The notes under the pieces were generated by a model. The model was not told where the DNA came from. It did no database searches and saw nothing but the letters and a program-made list of their open reading frames with translations. The translations under genes and the position numbers were made by a program. 64,000 bases of DNA from assembly GCF_964019385.1 (NCBI RefSeq), contig NC_088646.1:10095580-10159579 (forward strand). The letters run 5' to 3'. Position 1 is the stretch's first letter, and each line of letters starts with the position of its first letter. Below, piece by piece: positions 1-10,659 of the stretch. This DNA is from Sycon ciliatum (Eukaryota > Porifera > Calcarea > Leucosolenida > Sycettidae).

Positions 1-310
1 ATCGTCTCACAATAGAGGCTATACGGAGAAACAAACTATGTACTAATAGGTTATTGGATAGTGGGAAGTATACAAGGTTCCTCACTCACAGTTCCTCACT
101 CTATCACATTCACCTGCTTCCACGCCTTCATTTCACTCACCTTATGTAGTAGCTCACACCGTCGGGAACACTCTCACATCTTTTCTTCTAATTTCTTTCG
201 TCTTCTCTCCCACTTTAGTTTTTTCACACCTCACCTTGTATACTTCCCACTATCCAATAACCTATTAGTACATAGTTTGTTTCTCCGTATAGCCTCTATT
301 GTGAGACGAT
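1..310. mobile_element. Inverted-repeat element (MITE-like), possibly cut by window edge
   Basis: Bases 1-77 and 234-310 are perfect reverse complements (77 bp arms) around a 156 bp pyrimidine-rich centre. This is the shape of a non-autonomous DNA transposon or foldback element. The left arm starts at base 1, so the true end and any target duplication may lie outside the window. The arms end in ATCGTCTCAC. I do not recognise the family. It sits in the intron upstream of the first visible eIF3A exon. Confidence 0.7.
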
Positions 311-773
311 TTTCCCTGATGATAGTCTCAAGAAAATCGATTAGGAACAACCATTTTAGATACATGTATTCTCATTCATCATTTTGTAATGTCCGCTTCA
401 CTAATACTATTAATCGCATTGATGTTTATTAGTTGTTGTACTGGTTAGGTTCTTCTTCTACCTGTATCCACCTGAAGAGAGGGCAATGGAAGAACTTGTG
501 GAAACTTTGGAATGTGGCATACAAAAAGCCTGAAGCTTGTTTTATTCCTTTCTCTGATAGTTCTTTTGTCTGCTAGAGAAGTATTCACGTATCTTGAGAT
601 GGAGCTGGTCATTGTGCATTCGTAGCATTGAGGACACTGGACTGTGCACCTCGTACAGGCTGGTTGCTTATTCACGAGTCTGGATTTCATTGAGCTGGGC
701 GTCACCAGTACACATACTGTAGACCCGTATGCTATACACCATGATATGCTTGTCTTGATCCGTTTTCATGTTT

Positions 774-812
<39 letters not shown>

Positions 813-850
813 CTGTCTCCACTTGCACATACTTGTGTCCCCTACCCCAG
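311..850. other. Intron sequence upstream of the first visible eIF3A exon
   Basis: I searched this stretch for the preceding eIF3A exon, which should end in phase 2, and found none. It holds only a CT/TATC microsatellite (about 774-812) leading into the polypyrimidine tract and the CCCCAG acceptor at 841-850. Confidence 0.5.
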
Positions 851-3800
851 TCTGCTGCTTAGCGCGGTGAGTGCTGAAGACACACAGGCACGTACTGACC
901 GTGTTCTGCTTACACCCTGGGTCAAGTTCCTCTGGGAGGCCTATCGCAGTGTGCTGGATCTTCTACGTAACAACGCCAAGGTGGAGAAGATCTACCATGA
1001 AGTAGCAAAGGAAGGTGAGCAACACAATGGAAGTTCTGATTGATATGCTTATTCAGTTTTTCTCCCTTTGGGCTGTCTGCTGAACCGAGTGTTGAATTGA
1101 AGTGGACTCCAGAATGGAATACTATTATACAATGACCAGAATGCTGTGTATACTCGTAAAATGTGATCACTTTACTGTGTGTCTTTGTAATTTGATCACG
1201 TGCAGCTTTCAAGTTCTGCATCGACTATGGACGTCGCACTGAGTTCCGCAAGCTGTGTGATAACGTAAGAGACTTAAGAGTGGCAAGGCGTACACTGTTA
1301 GTCTGTACATCATGGCTGGCACTGTGCACACTCTGCTCTAGCTGTCTCATCACTTGCACTGGCAACTTACAGCATACTTACCAACCCAAGCCAAGGGAAG
1401 ATCTCTGGATACCCGGGGGGGGGGGGGGGGGGGGGGTCTGAATGGGATTCATCGACATAGGACCTACTGCAAGTACATGCATAGAATCACCGCTTGACCT
1501 TATTTGCGCTTAAATTCTCTGATTCCACAAGCACCTTACCACACTATATCAAGAACATTCATTGAGTTTTTGTAATCATTGCTGTCTGATGATCGCCACA
1601 GGCGTGAAACTAGGAGTCACAGCCAACCCAAGCTCCGTATCCCATTCTTTTCCTTTTGTAGGACCTACTGTATAAATCCCACTCTGCTGGGAACATGTAC
1701 TTGTAAGTTCTTGCGTGTCACCAGTGGGAATTCATTTTTAATCGTGTTTTCTTGTTTGTATCTGTGTGTGTTTGTGTTTGTGTACACTGGCACAGCTTCG
1801 TCAGCACTTGCAGCACATCCAAACCTACCAGAATCAGTCGAACAGTGTCAACCTCAACTCGCCAGAGAGCATGCAGCTGCATGTCGAGACTCGCCTGCAG
1901 CAGCTGGACACTGCCATTGGCCTGGACCTGTGGCAGGTATGTACATGCACGCGTAGATGGCATCGGTGCAGACAATTGCTCCGTGATGCTGTACCACTTG
2001 AAATCAATATGGTCTGTCTCCCTCAAATGCTGTAACTAACACAGTAGCACCGTACTGGCTTGAAACCTGGAAGGTGATTTGATATCGCACTGAAAGAGTG
2101 GTCTTAACCTGCTTTGTGCAAGGGATTGATCACTAACCATTTCAGATTCTGTTTCCCTACTCTCTAACCTCTACTGTTATAGGAGGCATTCAAGGCTATC
2201 AACGATGTACATGGTCTGCTGACGCTGAGCAAGAAGCCCCCTCGTCCGGCCATGGTGGCTAACTACTTGATGAAGCAAGCCACCGTGTACTGGATGGCTA
2301 ACAACCCTCTTTTCCATGCAGCCGCATGCCATCGCCTGCTCATCCTGTCCCGCGAGCAGAAGAAAAACATGTCAGAAGTAGAGCTTGGAAAGTAAGGTTT
2401 TCTTTTGTGTTGGCCCTGTGTTGTTCACGTTCCCGCATCTGACCACTAAGCAATGGATTCTCACTTTCATTGCGTTTCAGCATGCTGACTACCTGCTTCC
2501 ATTGTGTGGTGGAAACCCTGCTGTGTACACGTGACTTGTGACGGGCAGCATTGACTCCTTTTGCACTGCAAGACATCTTTCTCTCTTCTTGAGAACACAC
2601 CTGCAGGACTTATTTCTAGCTATTCTATGGCTGTGTGGCTTACTGATGACATGAGGAACTCCTCTTTGGCCAGAGCTTTTTTCTTCCTTTTCAAATTGAG
2701 TTCACCCCAATGTTTGTAACATTTTGCTGGTCTTGGACGTTCTTACTTTCCTTGCAATGTGTTCAGGCTTGCGTCGAGAGTTGTGGCAGCCACCCTGGCC
2801 GTGCCACTGCACTCCTGCAACCCGGAGAGCAACTTCACAGCGGAGCTGAACGAGATCGCCCGCGACAAGCACAGGCGTTTGGCCGGTCTGCTGCAGCTCA
2901 GCCAGGCACCATCCAGAGCATCACTGATCCGCGATGTGGTAATTACATGACTGTATTGCTTTACTTGTGCTGATGTTGACCGTATCACACCATGCCATCA
3001 TATTTCTCCTTGTTCAGAATTTAGTGCTTTGTATTATCGGCCACACACCAAAATTCTATGTCCACTATTTATCCCTGTGCATGCCAGCATCGCGTACATG
3101 TATGCACTCCGCTCCGAATGTACGGCCAGGCTGTCCGTATCGGCTCTGGGACACATTCAGGTTTCGCTGGGGAGACCGTAACAGCACGTGGCATGCCATG
3201 GGAGGCAGCAACCTCACCACTGACTAGGTACTATTTTTAGTTTCGCCGAGTGACAATTGGGCCAAGCGCACTGCTGCAGCTATAGCGTGGAACGGGTAAA
3301 AGAGACGTGAGCGATTGGGCAGGCAAGTTACATGATTGTACTAGTTTAGCAAGCATATCCCATCCCCGGATACCGGTATCCGATGAATTCACAGTATAAT
3401 GGCGTGTGGTGTGGGAAAAGATCCTCTTCTCCTGGCTTATTCTGTCGGCAGCGAGTGACGGGGTACTTCTCTTCATATTTCTTGTGACTTACAGATTCGC
3501 CTCAATGTGCTGGAGCATGTGTCACCCGAACTTCAACAGCTCTTCAACTGGCTGGAGAATGACTTTCACCCGCTACAACTGTGCGACCGTGTTTCCACCT
3601 GCATTCAACACCTGGACAATGAGGATGAGCTGAAGCAGTACTCCGAGAAGATCAAGACTGTCGCCACGTCACGTCTCCTTCAGCAGGTATGAGTGTGCAG
3701 CTATCGTGGGAGAAGAGAGACTTTCCTCTGAATGGGCAGCTTTGCCATGTTTGCTCACATCTGAGCATAGTGTGCTTGCGCCACATTTCCTTATAGAACT

Positions 3801-4505
3801 GTCCCTATTTTCTCTTGTATTGACACCGTGGTGCATCGGTTGAAATGGACATGATGCACCGTGCACTTACCCAGTCTCTTGTGTTCACCGAGTCTTCTTG
3901 ACATCGTGTCTTTGCCTTGTGTGCAGGTTGCTCAAGTCTACTCCACCATCCAGATCAAGCGCTTGCTTGAGCTGTCGCCTTTCGTAACCGAGTTCGGTCT
4001 AGAGAACGCCATTGTCCGTGCTGCCAAGTTGGTTGACCTGCAGGTAGGTGAAGTACATCGGTACCACATGAAATCCAGCCCCATGGAACTGAGTCAATTC
4101 ATGCCCAGGAGCTGGGTTTCGCCAGGCATCACCGCACAGTACGTGCTGCATGGGTGAAATCCAACCCGTGCACCTGAGTCAGGTCATGCAATGGGGTTGG
4201 ATTTCACCGGGCATCACCGCACAGTACGTCCTGGGTAAAATCCAACCCCTGGTACTGAGTCATGCACAGGGGTGGATTTCACATGGCACCAGTGGAGAAG
4301 TGTAGTAATTATATGCACACTCCACTGGCAATTGCCAATGGTCCGTAGTATTTGAGAAAGAACTATCGGTACCACATTTTCTATGGTATTTTGTCAGAGC
4401 TGAGGAGTAGTGACAGACTTGGCCACCACTCCACACAGCTCTCTTGGCTTGCTAAATCCACTTACATAACATCAGCATAGCGAGGACACGTTCCCTATTG
4501 ACATT

Positions 4506-4545
<40 letters not shown>

Positions 4546-7500
4546 ACTCTACTAGTGTATGTAAAATTATCCTTTCACTCTGGTTATGCGAAGCAACACT
4601 CTGTGGCCAGCGGGCATTGCCGTAGCTGGCTTCAATTTTTCACTTCGCTACATGAATCGTGATCGGTGTCACCTGTCCGTCAATGCTCTCAGTGGTGTTT
4701 TGGAATGACGCTGATCACACATTTCCTTACTACAACAGCATATTGCACACTGTCTCAATGCGCATTGCCTCAACATGAACCCTTAGTCATAAGCATAGTT
4801 GTTACCTGGCATTTTAAGTCCTGACAACCGCATTCTGTATTTTTCTTGTCCTAATTTTAGGTTCGCATCGACCACCGCTCACAGTCAGTAATGTTTGGTG
4901 CCGACATTTCCCTTGTTGAACAGAGCATGGAGGGACCTCTCCTCCAGGTATGTTGACATGTGGAGCACACGCACGCAAACGGCAAGCAGGAATAGGTCGG
5001 GTAGATAAAACCACTTCCTTTGCCAATTTGCATGGCAAAAAGAAAGTGCACAGCATTCCAAGTACATGTATCCTCAGTCAAAAAAACCTTGACACTGGCA
5101 TTTACGCTATCAATTTTAGTCATTTTTTCACTTCAGCCATTCCCTGTGTAATCCTGAAGAGAAGGGAACGAAAACGTTTGATATCTGATGTGATGTATGT
5201 TTTGGACTGGGTGCGTCAATTGCATGGATGCATGCAGGCTTGACTTGTTCTAGAATAAAACCAAGATTGATAAGCTTATTACCTCTGTGTTTATGTTGTC
5301 AATGGTTCTGTATTCTGGTGCCAGCAGCTAACCTGTTGCATGACGACTATGCTACATGCATAATTATCCTTTAGCTCTGATTATGCGAAGCAACACTCTG
5401 TGGCCAGCGGGCATTGCCGTAGCTGGCTTCAATTTTTCACTTCGCTACATGAAATGTGATTGGTGTCATCTATCGGTCAATGCTCTCAGTGGTGTTTTCG
5501 AAAGACGCTGATCACACATTCCTTACTATAACAGTACACTTGACTTTGCTGCTGATCACAGCCTAATACTGTACACGTGTACGATAGACTGGCTGTAGTG
5601 CACAACAATGCACAGTAAAGCACTGTAGCACCCAATACATGTCGCTAGTACACAGTGCACTGCCTTAGTGCATGTACTTGCCCGCATCACAGTATTCCAC
5701 ATGTGAAGCTTTTACAAGTACATTGCCGGTGTCTGAGATTCGAAGTGATGCTTGTACGGCAAGAGTACATAACCCCCCAGAGTGTGCAACTCCACTATGG
5801 GTGCTGTCCCGACAGAATTTCAAGTTGACGTCATTTTCATGATGCAATGCGCACTGTACACGGATTATCAGACGAATCCGGAACCTGTGGTTGACCGAAG
5901 CCGATCGATCCTGTACAAATTATTGGAAAGAAAAACGTGTGATGCGTTGACACCTGTACACATGTTGTAAATCACTGGTGCAAGGAGCATTGCGTCATAA
6001 ATAATGACGTCAACTTGAAATTCTGTCGGGACAGCAGGGTATGTGGGAGTTGCACACTCTGGGGGGTTATGTACTCTTGTTGTACGGGTAATCAAGTCCT
6101 GCATGCGCATTGCTGCATTGTTGTTCATTCTGTCCACTTGTATTCCAATGCTCTTTCACAGGCAATGCCCTCCGAGACCCTGCGCAAGCAACTGTCTGAG
6201 ATGTCCCGTGCGTTGGCCAAGGCTGCCACGCTTGTTGCGCCGCAAGACGAAACTGTGAGTGACGTTGTGCTTTTATATCTTTTGTCGCTGTATCAAGTCT
6301 TTGTGCGACATGACCTACACTATAATCTGCGAAGCAACACTCTGTGGCCAGCAGCATTTGCTGTAGCTGGCTTCAATTTTTCACTTCGCTATATGAAAAT
6401 GTGATTGGTGGTGCACTCTGGTGGCCGCTGTTATTGTAGCATGGCTACTTGCCACCGCTGATCGTACACATTGCTGCACTTCTGTCCTCTACATCCCTGC
6501 TTTTTTGTATTTTAGTATTTATGGCTCATGTCCTTGGCTAATGGACTTGAGTTGATGGGTCACTGTCACTCTAATACTGTATGTACATGTAAATGGGCTT
6601 GCTGCTGTTATTGCCAATCTTGTTTCAGACCAAGGTTGAGGCCCAACGCCGCTCCACCACCAAGGCGCACATGAACAACCGCGTCAAGGAGCACCGCAAC
6701 ATGCTCAAGCGCAAGGTTGTCATTGAGAAGCGCAAAGAAGAGATCGAGTCTCTAGCTCAGGCCAGGGTAAGCAATCACTCTCCTGCTCGTTCCTATGGCT
6801 CTAGCTACTAGTCGTTGACTGTTCAGCTGTTGTCACTGAGCAGGGCAGGGGTTAAGGGAAACAAACAGTTAAGCGGGTGCACAGAGCGCCCGGAACGATC
6901 GATTTGTGGCCACGTTCTTACTGTGTGAACTGGAAAACACAAAAATCGAAAAAAGAAAAACAGTAGGGTGGTGCGCTATCAGAGTAAGTCCCCCTTCCCT
7001 TTGTCTATAAGCCCGACACTAATCACTTCTGCGAAGCAACACTCTGTGGCCAGCAGATTTTGCTGTTGCTGGCTTCAATTTTTCACGTCGCTACATCAAG
7101 CTTGATTAGTGGCGCACTGTGGTGGCCAATGTCCTTATGGCATGGCTACTTGCTGCTGTTAATCACACAGTTGATCACACAGCTTATTCACTCATATACA
7201 GTATAGACTGTAAGAACAATTTGTCGTGATGTCCCCTGTTACCCTGTGCATGTGCACATTTTGCTAGATGAACTGGGTGTACGGATTAAAAAAAACTAGT
7301 GCGTGCGTCCACTCCATCCTACATACTTCATCACTGTGCATGCAGTCTATAGATTTCCAATTGCTGCATGCCTTCGCTGCGGTCCTCTACAAAACGACAG
7401 GTGGATTTCAGGAAAGGCTGGCTCTTGCACTGCTTACTCTATGTAATGAGGCATGCTATAGTATCTCAGTGTTCTGGATTGTTTCGATTCACTTCCAATA

Positions 7501-9124
7501 CCTTGCCAAAATAGTGATAATATATGACATTGTACTCTTTATTGTGTGCTCGCGTGCTGTGACGACAGGAACGTCAAGAGCGTGCCTTGGAGCAGGAGAA
7601 GATCCGCAAGACCAAGGCTGCAGAACAAGCGCGACTCAAGAAGGAGGCAGAGGAGCGCGAGACCAAGCGCAAGAAGGAGGAACTGGCAGAAATTGGCCGC
7701 CGCCAGGTCATGGAGAAGATCGAGCAGATCAAAAAGACCGCCATTGGTGGAAAGGCACTTGCCAATCTCAAGCCTGAGGTATGTGACATGATAGCGGCGT
7801 TAGCAGCATGTTTTGTGTGACTTCTTGTGTCTAGGCAGTCACTGCCACGTAGCAAAATTTCATGTCAAAGGCCACCCAAAATCCGTTCACTGTTTCGGGG
7901 TCACCCGGCCACCAATGTCTCAGGTGATTTCCCTAGTCTGCCAAGGTTCCCAAGGACTAGCAAGTCCTCCCTGAAGCAGGCAAGCGAACAGACACGGGGC
8001 TTGGGTTCTATGTTTGTCCCCAGAGGGTCAAACGGAGCATGTTGGTAGAATAACGTGCCTACAGCTTGTAGTGTGTAGTACAGTCACGCAAGTTCAGCAT
8101 GCCACACACAGTGCATGTCCAAGAGTACAGAGTGTACTGTAGTACTCTTGATGTTCCACACCTGCATTACCTATCTGTTCGTTGATGTCCAGACTTTGCA
8201 CCAGATTTGATGGAGGCTGCGCACTCCAGTTTTCACATACCCTTCGTGGCTGTGTAGACTGGTACATGTATCCAGGCGGTTCACAGCGACAGATGCTGTG
8301 CAGGTCTTGAGGCAAGCACCCTTGACAAGGACTTTTGTAGATGTCATTTCGAACTTTCTCTACTGTGTCTTTGATCTCTTCTCTAGGACATTGAAAACCT
8401 TGATGCCGACAGCCTGGTTGCTAAGCAAATGGAAGAGCTCGAACGTGAGAAGAAGGAACTGGCAACGAGACTGAAGGCAGTTGAGAAGAGGGTAAGCCCT
8501 AAGCGTTACTACAGCCATCACCTGCTGCTGCTCCAATGGACTGTGTGGCCATGGCAAGACGGTGTGTGTGTGTTGGGGGGGGGGGGGGCTTTGTCACCAT
8601 GCACTCTGGCTGTACGGCATCTCAACCCTGGAGAAGCAATGTACGGGTAGCATAATGACAATATGCTCTTGAAGCTTTTGTTTGAGAAGAGGTGCGGCTT
8701 TCCAGAGCACTATATGCACATCGGTACTATGAAGTTCATGATGGCATCATCTAGTGAGGTTGTCTTGTTGATCTCTGTACTGTACCCAGCGTGTGTGTTC
8801 ATTACCCACTCACACAATTACGCCTACATCTATGTTCTTGCTCAATAACGTACGATAGCGATGGTGACAGCCTCCACGGTAATCTGGTGTGTCTTTTGTT
8901 CTCTCTCTCTCCTGTAGGTGGATCACTTTGAGCGTGCCAAGCGTCTTGCTGAAGTCCCCCTGCTCAAGGAACAGTATGAGCAGCAGTTGAAGGACGATGA
9001 AGTCTTCTTCAAGGAACAACAGAAGGCCAAGGTGAGCGTGAAGTAGAATTTGCCGATATGGCTGTTTCACTGGCTAACCTACTAACAGTACTTTACTCTG
9101 CCCTACTAGCGTGGACCCAATACA

Positions 9125-9177
<53 letters not shown>

Positions 9178-9467
9178 ATACACATACATGCATAGGTACC
9201 AGTCTTCATCTCATGGCTGTGTGTGTGTGTGTGTGTGTGTGTGTCACTCGACCCATTAAGCGTCTCTTACTTGAGTCCCCGCTGTGTTTTACTCTGTTTT
9301 AGATTGAGAAGGCCATCACAGATAGAAAGGACGCTGAAGAGATCAGGGGCCGTATGTCCAAGATGGAGGTTGATGTGAAGATCTACATTGACCGACTCTC
9401 GAGCCATCGCAACGTGCGCTATCAGGTACGGCCACTCTGTAATCCCGTGCTTTTTTCTGATCATAAA

Positions 9468-9506
<39 letters not shown>

Positions 9507-10659
9507 GTGTGCGTGTATACCATGTTACGTGACACAAGTCTTGGTCTGTTTCATTCCGATCTTGTCGACTATTGTTGTTACAGGCATGCATGGGTTTGTG
9601 GGGGGCAGGTAGGCAGACATACTCTACGGCCTTGTGCAATACACTGTATCAGTCAGCTGTGACGGGTGTCGCTTAGACCAGCAGTCCTGCCATACCGTTC
9701 GTTCATGTCCATTGTGATGCACTGTGATGCAAGCTGCTAGCTGGTACGTACAGTAGTTTTCGGATCAATGAACTACCGGTAATGGCCCGTATGTCTAATG
9801 TGCTACACTGATTTTGTTTGTGATCTCTCTGCAGGATGAGATGAAAGAATTCAAGGAGCGGCTGGAGGAGGAGCGTGCCAGGTTTGAGGAAGAGCGCCGT
9901 CGTGAGGAGGAGCGTCGCCGTGAGGAAGAACGTCGTCGTGAAGAAGAGCGTCGTATTGAGGAGGAGAGGCGCCTGGAAGAAGAACGCCGCCGTGAAGAAG
10001 AGCGTATCCGTGAGGAGGAGCGCATGGAGGAGGAACGTCGTCTTGAGGAAGAACGTCGTGCTGAAGAAGAACGTCGACGAGAGGAGGAGCGACGCCGTGA
10101 AGAAGAGCGTCACAATGCACGGCGCGAGGATGCCAGGCGTGACGAGGGTCGACGTGACGATGGCTGGCGTAACAGTGGCCCACGACGTGAGGAACGCCGC
10201 GATGACGGTTGGCGTGACGGTGGTCGTCGTGACGACGGTCCACGCCGCGATGACGGTCCACGCCGCGATGACGGTCCACGCCGTGACGACGGTCCACGCC
10301 GTGACGACGGTCCACGCCGTGACGATGGCTGGCGTGGTGGTGACGGTGGTCAACGTGACGGAGGACAGCGTGATGCCGGCTGGCGTGATGGTGGTCGACG
10401 AGACGATGTGCGTCGCGACGAAGGAAGGCGTGACTCCGGCTGGCGTGATGGTGGTCGACGTGACGATATGCGCCGTGATGATATGCGCCGCGATGAAGGA
10501 GGTCGTGACTCTGGCTGGCGTGACGGTGGGCGTCGTGATGATATGCGTCGTGACGAAGGAAGACGTGATGATATGCGTCGTGATGAAGGAAGACGTGACT
10601 CCGGCTGGAGAGGCGGTGCAGCAGCTGGACAAACAGATAGTGGTAGAAGCTGGCGTTGA
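851..10659 (+). CDS. EIF3A: Eukaryotic translation initiation factor 3 subunit A (partial, N-terminus outside window)
   Basis: Largest scaffold subunit of the eIF3 complex, which binds the 40S ribosome and organises mRNA recruitment in the cytoplasm. Exons: 851-1014, 1206-1264, 1796-1936, 2183-2391, 2767-2938, 3495-3686, 3927-4043, 4861-4947, 6162-6254, 6629-6766, 7569-7778, 8387-8491, 8918-9031, 9303-9425, 9835-10659. All have AG/GT borders and phases agree throughout, giving 915 residues plus a TGA stop. Blocks recalled from animal eIF3a are present in order: [33 protein letters not shown], the PCI part (exons 5-9), then the EKKEL and YFERAKRL-like coiled coil (here [14 protein letters not shown]). 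The last exon (residues about 642-915) starts with an E/R-rich helix of EEERRR repeats. It ends in RRDDGP and [11 protein letters not shown] repeats, the family's arginine/aspartate C-terminal repeat region, shorter than the human one. About 150 N-terminal residues are missing to the left. Introns 7-10 each host an H/ACA snoRNA. Confidence 0.96.
4066..4290. repeat. Palindromic tandem repeat in eIF3A intron 7
   Basis: Three degenerate copies of a unit containing GAAATCCAACCC, CTGAGTCA and GGCATCACCGCACAGTACGT alternate with their inverse. GGTGAAATCCAACCC at 4153-4167 is exactly complementary to 4194-4208, so the block can fold into hairpins. I see no coding potential. The first snoRNA lies about 300 bp downstream in the same intron. 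Confidence 0.6.
4587..4724 (+). ncRNA. H/ACA box snoRNA, copy 1 (eIF3A intron 7)
   Basis: The first hairpin has lower stem GCGAAG/CTTCGC, upper stem GCCAGC/GCTGGC extended toward the pocket, and an internal-loop pocket with strands CAACACTC and ATTTTTCA. The hinge ACATGA (4650-4655) fits the H box ANANNA. The second hairpin has lower stem GTGATC/GATCAC and upper stem TCCG/TGGA. The terminal ACA is at 4719-4721, three bases before the inferred end. Pocket-to-box distances are 15 nt (H box) and 14 nt (ACA), matching the 14-16 nt rule for this class. The first pocket pairs with 18S rRNA 5'-AAAAAU-U-A-GAGUGUU, predicting pseudouridine at the central U. It would be processed from the spliced eIF3A intron. 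The exact 5' end is inferred. Confidence 0.85.
5384..5521 (+). ncRNA. H/ACA box snoRNA, copy 2 (eIF3A intron 8)
   Basis: This copy has the same length (138 nt) and nearly the same sequence as copy 1. The first hairpin and its pocket strands CAACACTC/ATTTTTCA are identical. The H box ACATGA is at 5447-5452 and the ACA at 5516-5518. In the second hairpin the upper stem is TCGG/TCGA where copy 1 has TCCG/TGGA, a double change that keeps the pair. The lower stem is GTGATT/GATCAC, with a wobble. The same 18S rRNA uridine is predicted for hairpin 1. A MITE (5760-6079) has inserted between this snoRNA and the 3' splice site. Confidence 0.85.
5760..6079. mobile_element. MITE with CAAGAG ends and 8-bp target-site duplication
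   Basis: The terminal inverted repeats start CAAGAGTACATAACCCCCC and run roughly 100 bp with mismatches. They are flanked by a perfect 8-bp duplication TTGTACGG (5752-5759 and 6080-6087). It has no coding capacity, so it depends on a transposase elsewhere. Eight-base duplications are made by hAT and P-type transposases. The CA...TG ends lack the usual hAT TAGGG/CAGGG start, so I leave the superfamily open. Further copies lie at 20738-21559 and 57643-57932. Confidence 0.9.
6328..6471 (+). ncRNA. H/ACA box snoRNA, copy 3 (eIF3A intron 9)
   Basis: The first hairpin keeps the stems GCGAAG/CTTCGC and GCCAGC/GCTGGC and both pocket strands of copies 1-2, with a different apical loop. The H box is ATATGA (6391-6396). 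The second hairpin differs from copies 1-2: upper stem GGTGGCC/GGCTACT, lower stem GTGATT/GATCGT with wobbles, and ACA at 6466-6468, 16 nt below the pocket top. It therefore shares the predicted 18S target of hairpin 1 but carries another second guide. It fills much of the 374-bp intron 9. Confidence 0.82.
7030..7172 (+). ncRNA. H/ACA box snoRNA, copy 4 (eIF3A intron 10)
   Basis: This is the most diverged copy. The first hairpin has pocket strands CAACACTC/ATTTTTCA unchanged; the lower stem has one mismatch (GCGAAG against CGTCGC). The H box is ACATCA (7093-7098). The second hairpin shares the GTGGCC/GGCTAC upper stem with copy 3, has lower stem TGATTA/TAATCA, and ACA at 7167-7169. A second overlapping ATCACACAG motif just downstream makes the 3' end slightly uncertain. 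Copies 3 and 4 form one subfamily, copies 1 and 2 the other. Confidence 0.75.
9124..9515. repeat. CA/GT microsatellites flanking eIF3A exon 14
   Basis: There is an (AC)n run at about 9127-9172 and a (GT)n run at about 9218-9243 before the exon, and a second (GT)n run at about 9470-9515 after it. These are simple repeats. The open frames through them are CVCV/THTH artefacts. Confidence 0.9.

Noticed and set aside
2939-3494. Possible additional snoRNAs in other eIF3A introns
   Set aside because: I looked for hairpin-ANANNA-hairpin-ACA in introns 4, 5 and 11 and for C/D boxes; only scattered box-like words without stems.
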